Source: Flaccisagitta enflata (Eukaryota > Chaetognatha > Sagittoidea > Aphragmophora). From it: a DNA stretch of 64,000 nucleotides. Of the stretch, positions 50,154-62,166 are shown piece by piece; positions within the stretch are counted from its first letter, which is position 1, and each line of letters begins with the position of its first letter. The notes under the pieces were generated by a model. It made no database searches. It was not told where the DNA came from and saw only the letters and a list, made by a program, of their open reading frames with translations. The stretch is from assembly GCA_965153355.1 (NCBI GenBank), contig OZ231126.1, forward strand, positions 12,834,001-12,898,000. Direction: 5' to 3'. Both the position numbers and the translations under genes were made by a program.

Positions 50154-50330
50154 ACAGTTACATCCCGCTCTAATGGATTTCAGTGAACTGAAAATTTTTT
50201 ATTGGTTTATGGTAGAATTCTGTTTTAGCCAATAGAGGACATAGAACAGAATAGGTTCAAGAGTCCAATTATTGATATCTGTTTTTGGTGGAATTCCGTT
50301 GAAAGCGGGTCAGTTGGAGCGGGGTTTAAT
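50154..50330. mobile_element. pogo-like fragment
   Basis: CAGTTACATCCCGCTCTAAT at the left and TTGGAGCGGGGTTTAATT at the right are imperfect inverted repeats. The outer right end is missing. Confidence 0.5.
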
Positions 50331-51061
50331 TCCTATTTCATTGTCATAAGTTTTGGCGGTATAAACCTCACAGTTATGTCATCTTATATTTCATGAAAAT
50401 CCAACACGTATGCGCGTAACCATGCCTTTGCATAGATCTAGACATGCGAGCGCAGTCGCAAATGAATGGAAACGAACTACTAACTTGCATATTGCAGAAC
50501 ATAAAGGGCAACTATTGTCGGTCAAGGAATTTAAGTGAGAAGAAATTATTTTGTAAGGGCGCTATTTGCTGTACATTCTTGTGGTCATATACAAAAACAA
50601 GCGGCATTCTTTTGGCACTTTCAAATTGGTTATTAGACGAGCGAATTTTCATCATCTCCACGATCATAGCACAGCTCGTCCGAGACCCCGAGTCGGTTGA
50701 GGCAAAATTAGTGTTAAAAGCCCGTTGCACTAACAGTGGACTGGCGAAGACCGACAGAAGCAACTAGCAAATCAGTAACCGGGTAAACACAATTAGTAAG
50801 TCAATACGCGGAGGTGGAAGTAGCGGAAATCCATCTTAAACGGGCAAAAATCTTCACTTCCTCCATGTCACTTTCCCGCTGTCTTATAATGTCAAAAAAT
50901 ACATTTGGATGAGTCTCCATTGTTGTCCAAAGTAGTAAATCTGAAACAAAACGTGAGACATACTAATTTTCACTCCTCCCATTTGGACCACCGCCTCAGT
51001 TTCATTCGTATCCTCCCTCCTCCTCCTCCTCTTTCCTCTCCTTTACCACTTCCTCCTCCTT
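50331..51061. other. Unique DNA with an unexplained open frame
   Basis: A 107-codon plus-strand frame at 50444-50767 (MRAQSQMNGNELLTC...) overlaps an 83-codon minus frame. Neither has a motif I know. Base composition is closer to coding than the surroundings. I do not call a gene. Confidence 0.3.
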
Positions 51062-51207
51062 TTGGGGAGCGTCCCCAGAGGGGCAGATGACCTATGATTC
51101 CTCACAGGGTGATTTTCTCCAGTTTCCGTCCCCCTCCCCCCAGCCTCAAATCAGGCTCCCAGAACCCAAATCAAGCCACTCAGACGCCTAATCAGTCCTT
51201 TCAGATA

Positions 51208-51781
51208 CAGTAGATGTCGTCTAGACTTGGAAATACGGGGGAATTCATTACAGGAAGACAGATGAACCTAAGAGACTGATATTTGGAATATAAACTAATA
51301 AAAGGATGCTTTGTTGCCCATGGGTGTTGGTTGCCATGGAAACACATTTCCATGCATTTACGCTAAAGTATCAATATTTTTAGAAATTTTTTTAGGGAAC
51401 ATTGTTTAAAATAAAATTTGCTACAATTTTCTCACAGTATGTTCTGTAGGAATATCTGTTGTTTGGCGGTTGCTAGGGAGCATCACAGGGCTGTCACACA
51501 TAGTTACGCTCCCTAGCAACGGCTAAACGAGCGATATTCTTACAGAACATACTGTGGGAAAGTTGTAGCAAATTTTAATTTGAACAATGTTCCCTCAAAA
51601 AATTTCTTAAGATATTGATACTTTAGCGTGAATACATGGAAATGTGTTTCCATGGCAACCAACACCCATGGGCAATAAAGCATTCTTTTATTAGACTATA
51701 TTCAAAATATCAATCTCTTAAGTATATTTGTCTTCCTGCAATGAATTCCCCCGTATTTCCAAGTCTAGACGACATCTACTG
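51208..51781. mobile_element. 574 bp palindromic MITE, TA target site (copy 2)
   Basis: Same length and sequence family as 361-934. CAGTAGATGTCGTCTAGAC to GTCTAGACGACATCTACTG, with TA at 51206-51207 and 51782-51783. Inserted in a minisatellite: removing it leaves TTTCAGA-TA-CCAAATC. Confidence 0.92.
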
Positions 51782-52160
51782 TACCAAATCAAGTCCCTCA
51801 GACCCCGGATCAGGCTTCTTAGACCCCATATCAGGCCTCTTGTACCGCAAATCAGGCCTGTCAGACCCTATTTCAAGCCCCTGAGACCCCAAATGAGCCT
51901 TCCCAGATATCATATCAGACCTCTCAGATATAACTCGTGCCTTTCAGACCCCAAATTAGGTCTATCAGATCCCAAATTTGGCTTGTCAGACCTCAATTTA
52001 GGCCTCTCACACCCCAAATAAGGCCTCCCAGAACACAAATAAGGTCCCCTGGATTGAGGGCTGGGAGGGCATGTTTTAGGCCTTGATGGCAAATGGGGGG
52101 ACAGAAGGACGAATGGACGGACGGAAGGACGGACATCTGGATATTCCCACCTGTCTTCTA

Positions 52161-52274
52161 CTGGAGGATATTCATGATAGGTACTTGAGTAAGTCTTAAG
52201 TAAGTCGCAAGTAAAAATTTCATACTTGAGACTTACTTAAGACTTACTCAAGTACCTATCGTGAATATCCTCCA
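52161..52274. repeat. 114 bp near-perfect hairpin
   Basis: CTGGAGGATATTCATGATAG ... CTATCGTGAATATCCTCCAG. A stem of about 43 bp also contains ACTTGAGTAAGTCTTAAGTA. It sits where related copies have only CCTGTGTCCTACAGGAC, so it may be an insertion in, or an expansion of, that short palindrome. Confidence 0.8.
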
Positions 52275-52305
52275 GGACATCGGCCCTTTGAAGCCACTGC
52301 CCAAC

Positions 52306-52823
52306 AAGTCATCCAAGGATCGCACATGGTCAGCGGTACCCGATGCCCTGCTTGGAGTGATTAGCTGAAGAAGTGGAGTGAGAGCAGGGCAGCGGCCCCA
52401 AAGGACACAGGGGTGAATTTCCATACGTCCAAAGAGGGCATATTTGGGGTAATTTTCCGTGATATTCATTGGGAATTTTGGCCTGAAAGACTGGATTTAG
52501 GGTCCAAGAGGCTGGATTCGAGGCCCAAGAGGCTGGATTTGAGGCCTGAGAGGCTGGTTTTGAGGCTCAAGAGGCTGGATTTGAGGCCTGAGAGGCTGGA
52601 TTTGAGGCCTGAGAGGCTGGATTTGAGGCATGAGAGGCCAGATTTGAGGCCTTAGACGCCAGATCTGAGGCCTGAGAGGCTGGATTTGAGGCCTGAAAGG
52701 CTTGAGAAGCTTCGGAGGGGGGGGACGTACGTACGGACGGACGGACGGACGGACGGACGGATGTATGGAAATTCACCCCTGTGTCCTACAGGACATCGGC
52801 CCTTTGAAGCCACTGCCCAAAAA
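52306..52823 (+). mobile_element. Nested minisatellite-TIR element
   Basis: GGTCAGCGGTACCCGATGCC, GGGCAGCGGCCCCAAAGGAC and CATACGTCC at the left. At the right are ATGTATGGAAATTCACCCC, GTGTCCTACAGGACATCGGC and CCACTGCCC. Interior unit GGATTTGAGGCCTGAGAGGCT, about ten copies (52480-52700), then (GGAC)n. Confidence 0.75.
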
Positions 52824-53142
52824 GCATTGCTCAATACTCGCTAAGCAATGCTTAAGCAATGCTCGTGAACATCCTTAAGGCCTCCCGCACCCCATTTCCA
52901 GCCTCTCAAACTCAACTGAGGTCTCCCAGACCCTAAATCAGCCCCCATAGGTCTCCCAGACCTAAAATCAGGCCTTCCAGACCCAAATTTACGCCTCTCA
53001 GAAAATGGCCCTGTGTGGAATTGTAGGTCATCTGCCCCTCTGGGGCCGCTGCCCCTCTCATCATCAAATCCCTAAATTATCTAACTTAAGGGCATTGGAT
53101 ACTGCTGACCATGTAAAGCTTTCGCTACTATTCTACTTTTGG

Positions 53143-54303
53143 GCAGCGGCTCCAGAGGGGTCGATGACCTATGCTTTCACACTTATGGGGAATTTTCTCC
53201 TTCTTCTCCTCCTTCTTGGCCCCCCCCCTACTTGTCAAATTCTAACAAATATTTCACGGCGTCCAGGAACAACCTATAGGTCGAAAAAAATGGTCAAGAC
53301 TCCTGACCTGGGAAAAAGTTTTTTTTTGATGCATTTGCTATCAATTTATGGTAAAAATTAAAAAATTGGCTTGGAAATATAAGATTCAAAGCTTAAAGAT
53401 AGCAAAAATGAAGCATCTTTATACATTTTTTTTATCAGAAATTAGAATTATAGCTTCAAGCTGTTTAAAGAATATCTGAAAAGTGTGGCAATAGTTGCTG
53501 TAATAATGCTTTTGCCTATTTGGTAAGTTTAGAGGGTTATTTTATAAAAAAATAGAATCAAAAAAACTATTTCAAACTATCAAATTGATTTTTTTCAGCT
53601 TATTTTCATAATTACTTCTTTAAAATTCTTGAAGACTATGAAAAGTGTATAAATATTGTTGAAATACACATGCTGGAATATAATCCAGCTAGTTTAAAGA
53701 AATATTTGATAGATTAGAGCTTAGAAATAGCAAGAAAATAACAAAAAACATTCATTTTACAACAGTTTTTGGCATTTCTTTTATTTGATTATTGGAAAAT
53801 CACTCTAAACAAACTGAAGTAGGTAAAAGCATTAGTGTAACCATTGTAGCCAAACTTTTCATACATTTCTACATACTTTTAGAAGCCATGAATACAATTT
53901 TTAATCTGAAATATGCTTAGAAATGCCTTTTTTGGCTATTATTTCTAAGCAGAATTTTTTTTTTACCATTAAAAAAAAAAAAATTTGTAGCTAATGCTCA
54001 GAAAAGACATTTCCCTAGGTCAGGAGTCTTGACCATTTTTTTAGACCTATGGTCTGTTCCTGGACGCCGTGAAATTCTTCCAAATTTTGCTAATTTCTGG
54101 CAAATTTTGCCAAATTTTGTTAAATTCTGCCAAATTCAGCCAAATTCTTTCAAAATCTGCCAAATTCTGCCAAATTCTGCCAATTTCTGCCAATTTCTGC
54201 CAATTCCCCCCCCCCCAGCTTCAGGGTGGAGGAGGAGGAGGAGAAAATTCCTCATATGTGTGAAAGCATAGGTCATTGACCCCTTTGGGGCCGCTGCCCT
54301 GCA
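53143..54303. mobile_element. Long-hairpin relative of the GGCC-TIR family
   Basis: GGGCAGCGGCTCCAGAGGGG and GATGACCTATGCTTTCACAC are mirrored by GTGAAAGCATAGGTCATTGA and CCCCTTTGGGGCCGCTGCCC. Inside, AAATGGTCAAGACTCCTGAC (53288-53307) and GTCAGGAGTCTTGACCATTT (54018-54037) extend the inverted repeat, as does CACGGCGTCCAGGAAC / GTTCCTGGACGCCGTG. The centre is AT-rich. A small array of GCCAAATTCT-type 10-11 bp units (54070-54205) lies on the right arm only. Confidence 0.78.
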
Positions 54304-54444
54304 CATAAACTCGATCTTAATCACAAACTACTATTATTTCACTAGGATGACTCACAATACATAGTTTATAATTGCCACGGTTTCTGTGACATGGCACATG
54401 TGGGTTGTAAGGGTTTACCATGCCAATACAAAAAAAATCCGCAT

Positions 54445-54570
54445 TTTGGGGCAGGGGCCCCAAAGGGGATGAAGTCGTGTGGAACACAGGGGGACTTTCG
54501 TCCGTTCATCCCCTCTCGTGCACGAAATCTGCCCTCTCAGGCCTGAAATATGCCCTCACAGATTCGAGGC
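54445..54570 (+). mobile_element. GGCC-TIR family fragment
   Basis: GGGGCAGGGGCCCCAAAGGGG, then GTGGAACACAGGGGGACTTT and two minisatellite-like units (CCTCTCAGGCCTGAAATATG). Confidence 0.55.
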
Positions 54571-55090
54571 CATAGCTAAAATTCTACGTATTCCAAATCA
54601 ATTTCGATTTTGGGAAATTAAGGGCAATTTTCCATGAAGCTATCTTGAACCTTCCCTTGCCTATCATAGTGTAATTCCTATCAGGTCATTTCCTTACAAT
54701 TCTGATTACTTGTCTACTAAAACCCTGGCATTGATTTTGGCGTCCGAGGAACAACGTGAATCATGTTTCACCTGTAATCGGACTGGGTTACCATGCACCA
54801 GCAGCCCATTACCTTTCACTGGGCCTTTCCTTTCCACCTCTCCCACCTCTTGATTCACCCTCACATCCTCACCACCGCCTTTTCCTGGGCCACCCACTTT
54901 GAAAAAGGTCGCCCGCACAAACATAAAATCACTTTCAATTCAAATCCAACAAACGCAGATTGAAAATTTGTTAGGCAATGAAATTATTTAGGATAAAATT
55001 ATGCCGCCTCAGGAGCGCAACGGGTGCCCAGAATGTCTAAAGTGTTAGACCAACGTCGCGTGCGTCGGCAATCTCAGAAAAAATTGAGAG
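54571..55090. other. Unique DNA with a GC-rich open patch
   Basis: 54706-54924 is open on the minus strand (72 codons, MFVRATFFKVGGPGKGGG...) and more GC-rich than its neighbours. No motif recognised. Confidence 0.3.
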
Positions 55091-55093
55091 AGT

Positions 55094-55139
<46 letters not shown>

Positions 55140-55202
55140 GTCAGACAGTCAGACAGTCAGACAGTCAGACAGTCAGACAGACAGACAGACAGACAGACAG
55201 AC
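55091..55202 (+). repeat. (CAGA)n with CAGT variants
   Basis: About 27 tetranucleotide units, the middle block alternating CAGA and CAGT. Confidence 0.95.
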
Positions 55203-55257
55203 TAAAATCTTTTAAAAGGCCTTTGAATTAGCTATCTACTCTTACGTTCAGAAAGAA

Positions 55258-55382
55258 AAAAAAAACGCGGCAAAAGTCTGCAAAACAACATCGTGACGGA
55301 CAACCCAATGGACAGACCGAAGGATCGTCGGACCGACAGACTGAAAAGTGGCTTATAGAGTCGCGAAGCATGCGACCTAAAT
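55258..55382 (+). mobile_element. Helentron-like 3' fragment
   Basis: GGCAAAAGTCTGCAAAACAAC, GGAC/CCGA core, GGCTTATAGAGTCGC. End stem GTCGC-GAAGCAT-GCGAC then CTAAA. 5' end missing. Confidence 0.65.
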
Positions 55383-55387
55383 ACAAA

Positions 55388-55388
<1 letters not shown>

Positions 55389-55472
<84 letters not shown>
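55389..55472 (+). repeat. (GA)n microsatellite
   Basis: About 41 GA units, then degenerate purine sequence to about 55580. Confidence 0.97.
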
Positions 55473-55473
<1 letters not shown>

Positions 55474-55599
55474 AACAGACAGACATGAAGAGAGAGATAG
55501 AAAGATAGAAACACACTGAGACTGAGAGACAAAGACGGTGACAGAGAAAGAGAAACAGAGACAGTTAAAGAGATAGAGAGACAGATAGTGAAAGAAGCC

Positions 55600-56177
55600 G
55601 AGTATAAAGAGAAAATTCGTCCTCACACAGGATGATCGTAAACTTCAAATATGTGTGAGAAAAGGTATTGTTTAATCATAAGAAGAAGTAAGAGTGAGAG
55701 GGGCCAATATGATGACACATACACAAACAAAGATGCAGGGATCGAAAAATAGTATTGTTTAATTATGCAAAGGTTGATTTCTTAGAAGTGAGAGTCAAAG
55801 GGACAGTGACAGTCGAAGTGAGAGTCTTAGAGGCAAGAGCCGTATTAGAGTGATACAAAGGCGAATTCAAACACAGACAAAGACACAGACGCAGCTACAT
55901 GCACAGACACAGACACAGACACAGCAAAAAGTTTTGAACAATCATTTCAAGTTTGATGACAAACGTGGGAATTACAACATGACAACATTGGTCATTCCAA
56001 GTTGCTTTGAATTTGATTAGTTAACTTTTGAACAGTCTTGTGATAATTTCTGAAGAGGGAATATTTCTTAAGAAATTTAAAGGCTTGTTATGATGGGTCA
56101 GAGCTCCAAGGCTCTTGTCCTTATTCTAGATATTGTAGAGTAGTAATGTTGTCCAACTTTCATACTACCATGGTTAA
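55600..56177. other. Unique AT-rich DNA
   Basis: Includes a short ACAGAC tract at 55870-55925. No gene. Confidence 0.4.
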
Positions 56178-57043
56178 TAGTCGCAAAAGCGTTAGATAGT
56201 AAGCGGTACCCGTTACCCCTGTAAGTGTGTGGATGTGTGATGGTGAGAGGGGTAGCGGCCCCAAAGGGGCCAATGACCTATGCTGTTTTTATTGTTTGAT
56301 ATTGTTTAATATTATTTTTCTTTTGCAAAAGATGCCCCTTAGTTTGTGAATATGAGAATGAAGTGGTGTTCTTATATAGTTAGTTTGTTGGATGGTTGGC
56401 AATTAGCCAAGTGACGGGTCTCAAGGCTGCAATTTGGGCCTATAGGTTAAGATTTGGGCCTTGGAGGCCGCAATTTGACCTTGGAGGCAGGAATTGGGGC
56501 CATGTGGCCGGATATTTAGCCTCAAGGCTGGATTCTGGGCTGTGAGGCTCGATTCTGAGCCTTGAGGCTGGATTTCAAGCTTTGAGGCTGAAATTTGAGG
56601 CTCGAAGCTGGAATATGAGCCTCACGGTTGGAATTTGAGCCTTGAGGCTGGAATTTGAGCCTCGAGGCTGGAATTTGAGCCTCGAGGCTGGATTTTTTGG
56701 CTTAAACGATAGACTTGAGAGTCAAGGGGGTAGATAGAGAAGCAGGAGAAGAGGAAGAAGTGGAGAAGCTGGAAAGGCTGGATTCTGGGCTTCAAGGCTC
56801 AATTTTGAGCCTTGAGGCTGGAATTTGAGCCTCAAGGCTTGAATTTGAGCCTTGAAGCTGGAATTTGAGCTTCAAAGCTGGAATATGAGCCTCGAGGCCG
56901 ACAATTGAGCCTCTAGGCTATATTTTGGGCTTTAAGGCTGGTCGAGGGGGTGGACGGAGAAGGAGGAGGAGAAGGAGAAGGAGGAGAATTTTCTCCTGTG
57001 TGAAAGCATAGGTCATCGGCCCCTTCGGAGCCGCTGCCCAAAT
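56178..57043 (+). mobile_element. TIR element carrying a 20 bp minisatellite
   Basis: TAATAGTCGCAAAAGCG, AAGCGGTACCCGTTACCCC, GGGGTAGCGGCCCCAAAGGG and GCCAATGACCTATGCTG at the left. GAAAGCATAGGTCATCGGCC then CCTTCGGAGCCGCTGCCC at the right. The interior is mostly the unit GCCTCGAGGCTGGAATTTGA (56410-56945). The left 110 bp are nearly the same as at 34967. Confidence 0.82.
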
Positions 57044-57360
57044 ACCGGAGTAGAAGCAGTGGCAGCGGCAGCGGCAGTGGCAGTGGCAGCCTGAAAATCT
57101 CTTAATTCTGCATAAAAAAGATGGAGGCCGGAAGTCATTTACAACCATTTAAAACCATGTAATAAACTCTCTGACTCTTCTGACCTGCCTCCGTACAAAC
57201 CGATAGATTGAACAGGCGACTGAGGATGTCGTCACAGAATACCAATGAATAACTAAAACTGTATGACAATGTGGAATAAAGCTAATTCATGACAAGCTAA
57301 TTCATGATAAAGCTAATTCATGACAAACGCAAGGAGAAACGAAGGATCGTAAGATACTGA

Positions 57361-57486
57361 ACAAGGCCAAAGAGGCCAATAAGGTGTGACGTGTTGATCG
57401 TCGAACGAATGCGTTACAGACCAACAGACAGACCGACCGACCAACGGACACAGCCAGTTATAGAGGTGCTTTGTCGCACCTAAAAA
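57361..57486 (+). mobile_element. Helentron-like element, 'AGGTGC' stem
   Basis: ACAAGGCCAAAGAGGCCAAT start, CCGA core, and 3' hairpin AGGTGC-TTTGTC-GCACCT then AAAAAA. The stem differs from the usual GTCGCG but still pairs. Confidence 0.72.
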
Positions 57487-57851
57487 ACGAGGTTTCTGAT
57501 AAGTTTGGGAAAAAACGAAAGCGCAGAAAGGGGGTCTTGGGACTAATCACATCCTGGCCACCCTTTCCAAATCCTTCCCTACCGCAACCCCCGCGTTCGC
57601 CTCCCCCCCCCCCATCCCGCATTTCATTAGTAAGTTATGTATGACGACTGCAGAAGCACAAGGGAGAAAGGCAACTACCGGAGAAAACAAAGAGATCTCG
57701 TAATATCTTTGTAAAAAAGTAGGCAAGAAAAAAGAGAGAGTGGAATATAAAGCCTTCAACATAAAAAGCAGAATGAGAGAAACGATTTTGTAGACTAAAA
57801 CATGCATAATGTATTAAGGAGGCGTTATTAAGAAGAAAGTAAGAAAGAGGT

Positions 57852-58149
<298 letters not shown>

Positions 58150-58378
58150 AGATGAAGGAAAAGAAACAAGAGGAAAAAAATGGGAGGCGGAAAAAAGAGA
58201 AAAAACACAAAAGTTTTCTTCCCCCCAACAGAAAGAGGAAGGAAGAGAGAAATGAAGGTGAATAACTAGGAATTGAGTTGATGGGACCACCCAATCACAA
58301 GATCCAACAAGAAGTAAATGAAAACGTCGGTGCTTGTTTCTCACTGTGTTTTTTGTGGCATTGAAGCCAAAAAAAAAA

Positions 58379-58930
<552 letters not shown>

Positions 58931-59106
58931 GTAAGAAATAAAGAAAGAAAGAGAAACCGATGAAAGATGGACCGATAACGGGGAAGTTGGAGACAAAGCC
59001 CAAAAAGAAGAATCGAGTTATGTGTGGGAATGAGAGTAAAACGCCACAAGTTTTCTCTTTGTGTTTCTTTCTCACCCTTATTCCGTCTGTTAACATCTGT
59101 CTATCT

Positions 59107-59275
59107 ATCAGATTGTCTGTTTGTCTTTCTGTCTGTCTGACGGTCTATCTGTCTTCCAGTTTGTATCCCTGTTTGTCTGTCTGTCTGTGTCCGTCTGTCT
59201 GTGTCTGTCTGTCTGTGTCTGTCTGTCTGTGTCTGTCTGTCTATCTGTCTGTCTGTCTGTCTGTCTGTCTCTGTG
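59107..59275 (+). repeat. (TGTC)n with TGTGTC variants
   Basis: TGTC units with a regular CTGTGTCTGTCTGT block repeated about four times (59177-59240). Confidence 0.93.
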
Positions 59276-59738
59276 TCCGATTTCTACATCTCTATCATTT
59301 AAAGAGCTTTCATGAAAACAAATCATTTCACTACAATATAAACCGAGATGCCACGGCTAAAGAATGACATACTTATTTCAATGCAGACAAAAGTTTTTAT
59401 TCAATTTCAAGTTAATGATTCAAGAAATAAATTCGATGGAAAGTGGGAACACATCATTTTTGCTGTTGCAATCAGGATTAACATTTCCGTGAAGAAACTT
59501 GTTAAGTCACAGTGCAAACGAGTACGCAATTTGACAAGTCAAAACGATTTATATGATATTTTTTATCTTATCTATTCAAAGAATTTTTATGTAGATAAAG
59601 GATTTGTGGTTGGTAATCATCCATTTTTTGCATAGAAAAACGTTTTTCTGTACCATATGCTTAGGAAATGTGAGAAAAAAGCATGCGAAATTAATGGATT
59701 TTCAACAAAAATTGATTCTTGTGCATTGACATGTCTCG
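59276..59738. other. AT-rich DNA with an unexplained 95-codon frame
   Basis: 59348-59635 is open (MPRLKNDILISMQ...). No motif recognised. I do not call it a gene. Confidence 0.3.
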
Positions 59739-59877
59739 CGTAAAAAACCGAATCTGTCTCTGAATTCAAAATTTTGCATTTTGAAAAACATGGCATCAGT
59801 CTAAACACTTCTAAGAAACAGGCCATGTGTTTAGAAATGCAAAATTTTGCATTCAGAGACAGATTCGGTTTTTTACG
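59739..59877. mobile_element. Hairpin element, copy 2
   Basis: CGTAAAAAACCGAATCTGTC and GACAGATTCGGTTTTTTACG are perfect inverted ends of a stem of about 42 bp. The inner ACATGGC / GCCATGT and the right flank GTTTTCCGTG recall the element at 37674-37816. Confidence 0.75.
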
Positions 59878-60968
<1,091 letters not shown>

Positions 60969-61051
60969 CTTCGCGCTCCCTTATGTACCTATGTGATACT
61001 CTTTCTATCTCCCAATCAAAACATTTTTTCCCATGCCGTGAATTGACGACT

Positions 61052-61178
61052 TGTGGAGCAATGAAGAGGTTGACACATGGAGAAGGAGGAGGAAGAGAAG
61101 GAGGAGGAGGAGGAAGAAGAGGAGGAGGAGAAAGGGGAGGAGGAGGAGGAAGAGAAGGAGCAATGAAGAGGTTGACAC
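61052..61178 (+). repeat. GGA-rich tract with duplicated flank
   Basis: GGAGGA purine repeat bounded on both sides by GAGCAATGAAGAGGTTGACAC (61057-61077 and 61158-61178), so a unit of about 100 bp was duplicated. Another GGAGAA tract ending in GAGCAATGA lies at 61554-61604. Confidence 0.8.
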
Positions 61179-62166
61179 TTGGCCGGGACTCGTGCCAAAT
61201 CAACTCTCAACACTCAAACACTCAATCCAATCGTTTGAGCTGCACAGTGCTCTGGCAATGATGGCACAGTGATCCAGATTCCAAAGTAAGTAAGAAGATC
61301 TTTTGACCTCCTCTACTATACTATTCCTTTGCTTAAATTCTTTTTCATGTAACTCATATGAGTATCTAAAGCACACGCCCTCTCCTGTCAGTAAAATGTT
61401 ACTAGAATTGCACTTATATCCCTTAATCACTGTTACTTAACCATGTTTAAAACATGACCTTTTACAAACAGTTCTGGTTGACTGTGCTATCATAGTTGTC
61501 GACAGATGATGAAAATCCATTGCAAATTTGCAAATCAGCCAACTATTCAATCAGAAGGAGAAGTAGAAGGAGCAGAAGGAGGAGAAGGAGAAGAAGGAGC
61601 AATGACGGTTTATTGGCGCGGCCCAACGTGAAAAAATAAAGAAAGGGGGTGGCTTCATCAAGGAGAGAGGAACGAGGGGTGACCTACCAGGGCTCTAATG
61701 GCTGTGGAGGCTCTAGTGACTTTGATTGCTGTAGTGGCTGTGGTGTCCCTGGTGGCTGTCCCAGTGGAGAAATGAGAAGCGTTGGAGTGAATAGAAAAGT
61801 ATGTAAAGAATGACTTAAGATGGGCTCTAATATTAAAGGAAAAAATGGTTTAGACTTGTGTCTTAGAATCAGAATGAGAGCATGTTTTAGAGCATGTTTC
61901 AGAATTGAATGATTTTGAGAAATGAGAGAAAAAAAAGCAATTTGAGATCCTTTCATGTCCGTTTATACAAAGAAAAGCACCTATAGGAATTTCTCTCTCC
62001 CCCCCCCCCACTAGCTTCAGCCTTTACTTTCTCACTTTCCCATTCTTATCCTTACAAATAGTTAAGATGAAAATATAAACAACAAGAATTTTACAGCTGT
62101 CGGGCAGAGAGTTAAAAAATAATATTCTTAAACACATTCCAATCTATAGAAATTGCTACAATCATT
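61179..62166. other. Presumed 3' UTR and downstream region of the Iroquois-like gene
   Basis: Mostly unique DNA. On the minus strand, sequence just below 62167 would be 3' UTR. No other gene is seen. Confidence 0.4.
61605..61610 (-). promoter_or_regulatory. Candidate polyadenylation signal, Iroquois-like gene
   Basis: TTTATT on the plus strand is AATAAA on the minus strand, about 560 bp after the stop at 62167-62169. It is one of several possible signals. Confidence 0.3.

Larger units (their letters stand above)
51062..53130. mobile_element. Large minisatellite-TIR element with nested insertions
   Basis: The left end CCCAGAGGGGCAGATGACC with TATGATTCCTCACAGGGTG is mirrored at 52990-53050 (CCCTGTGTGGAATTGTAGG, TCATCTGCCCCTCTGGGG). 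A reversed GGTCAGCGGTACCC-type module follows (to about 53130). Interior 20 bp minisatellite (CAGACCCCAAATCAGGCCTC-like) at 51120-51205 and 51784-52030. It contains a MITE (51208-51781), a hairpin (52161-52274) and a related nested copy (52306-52823). Confidence 0.65.

Noticed and set aside
50444-50767. Possible 107-residue gene
   Set aside because: No motif, no splice or polyA context, overlaps an equally open minus frame and lies among transposon remains.
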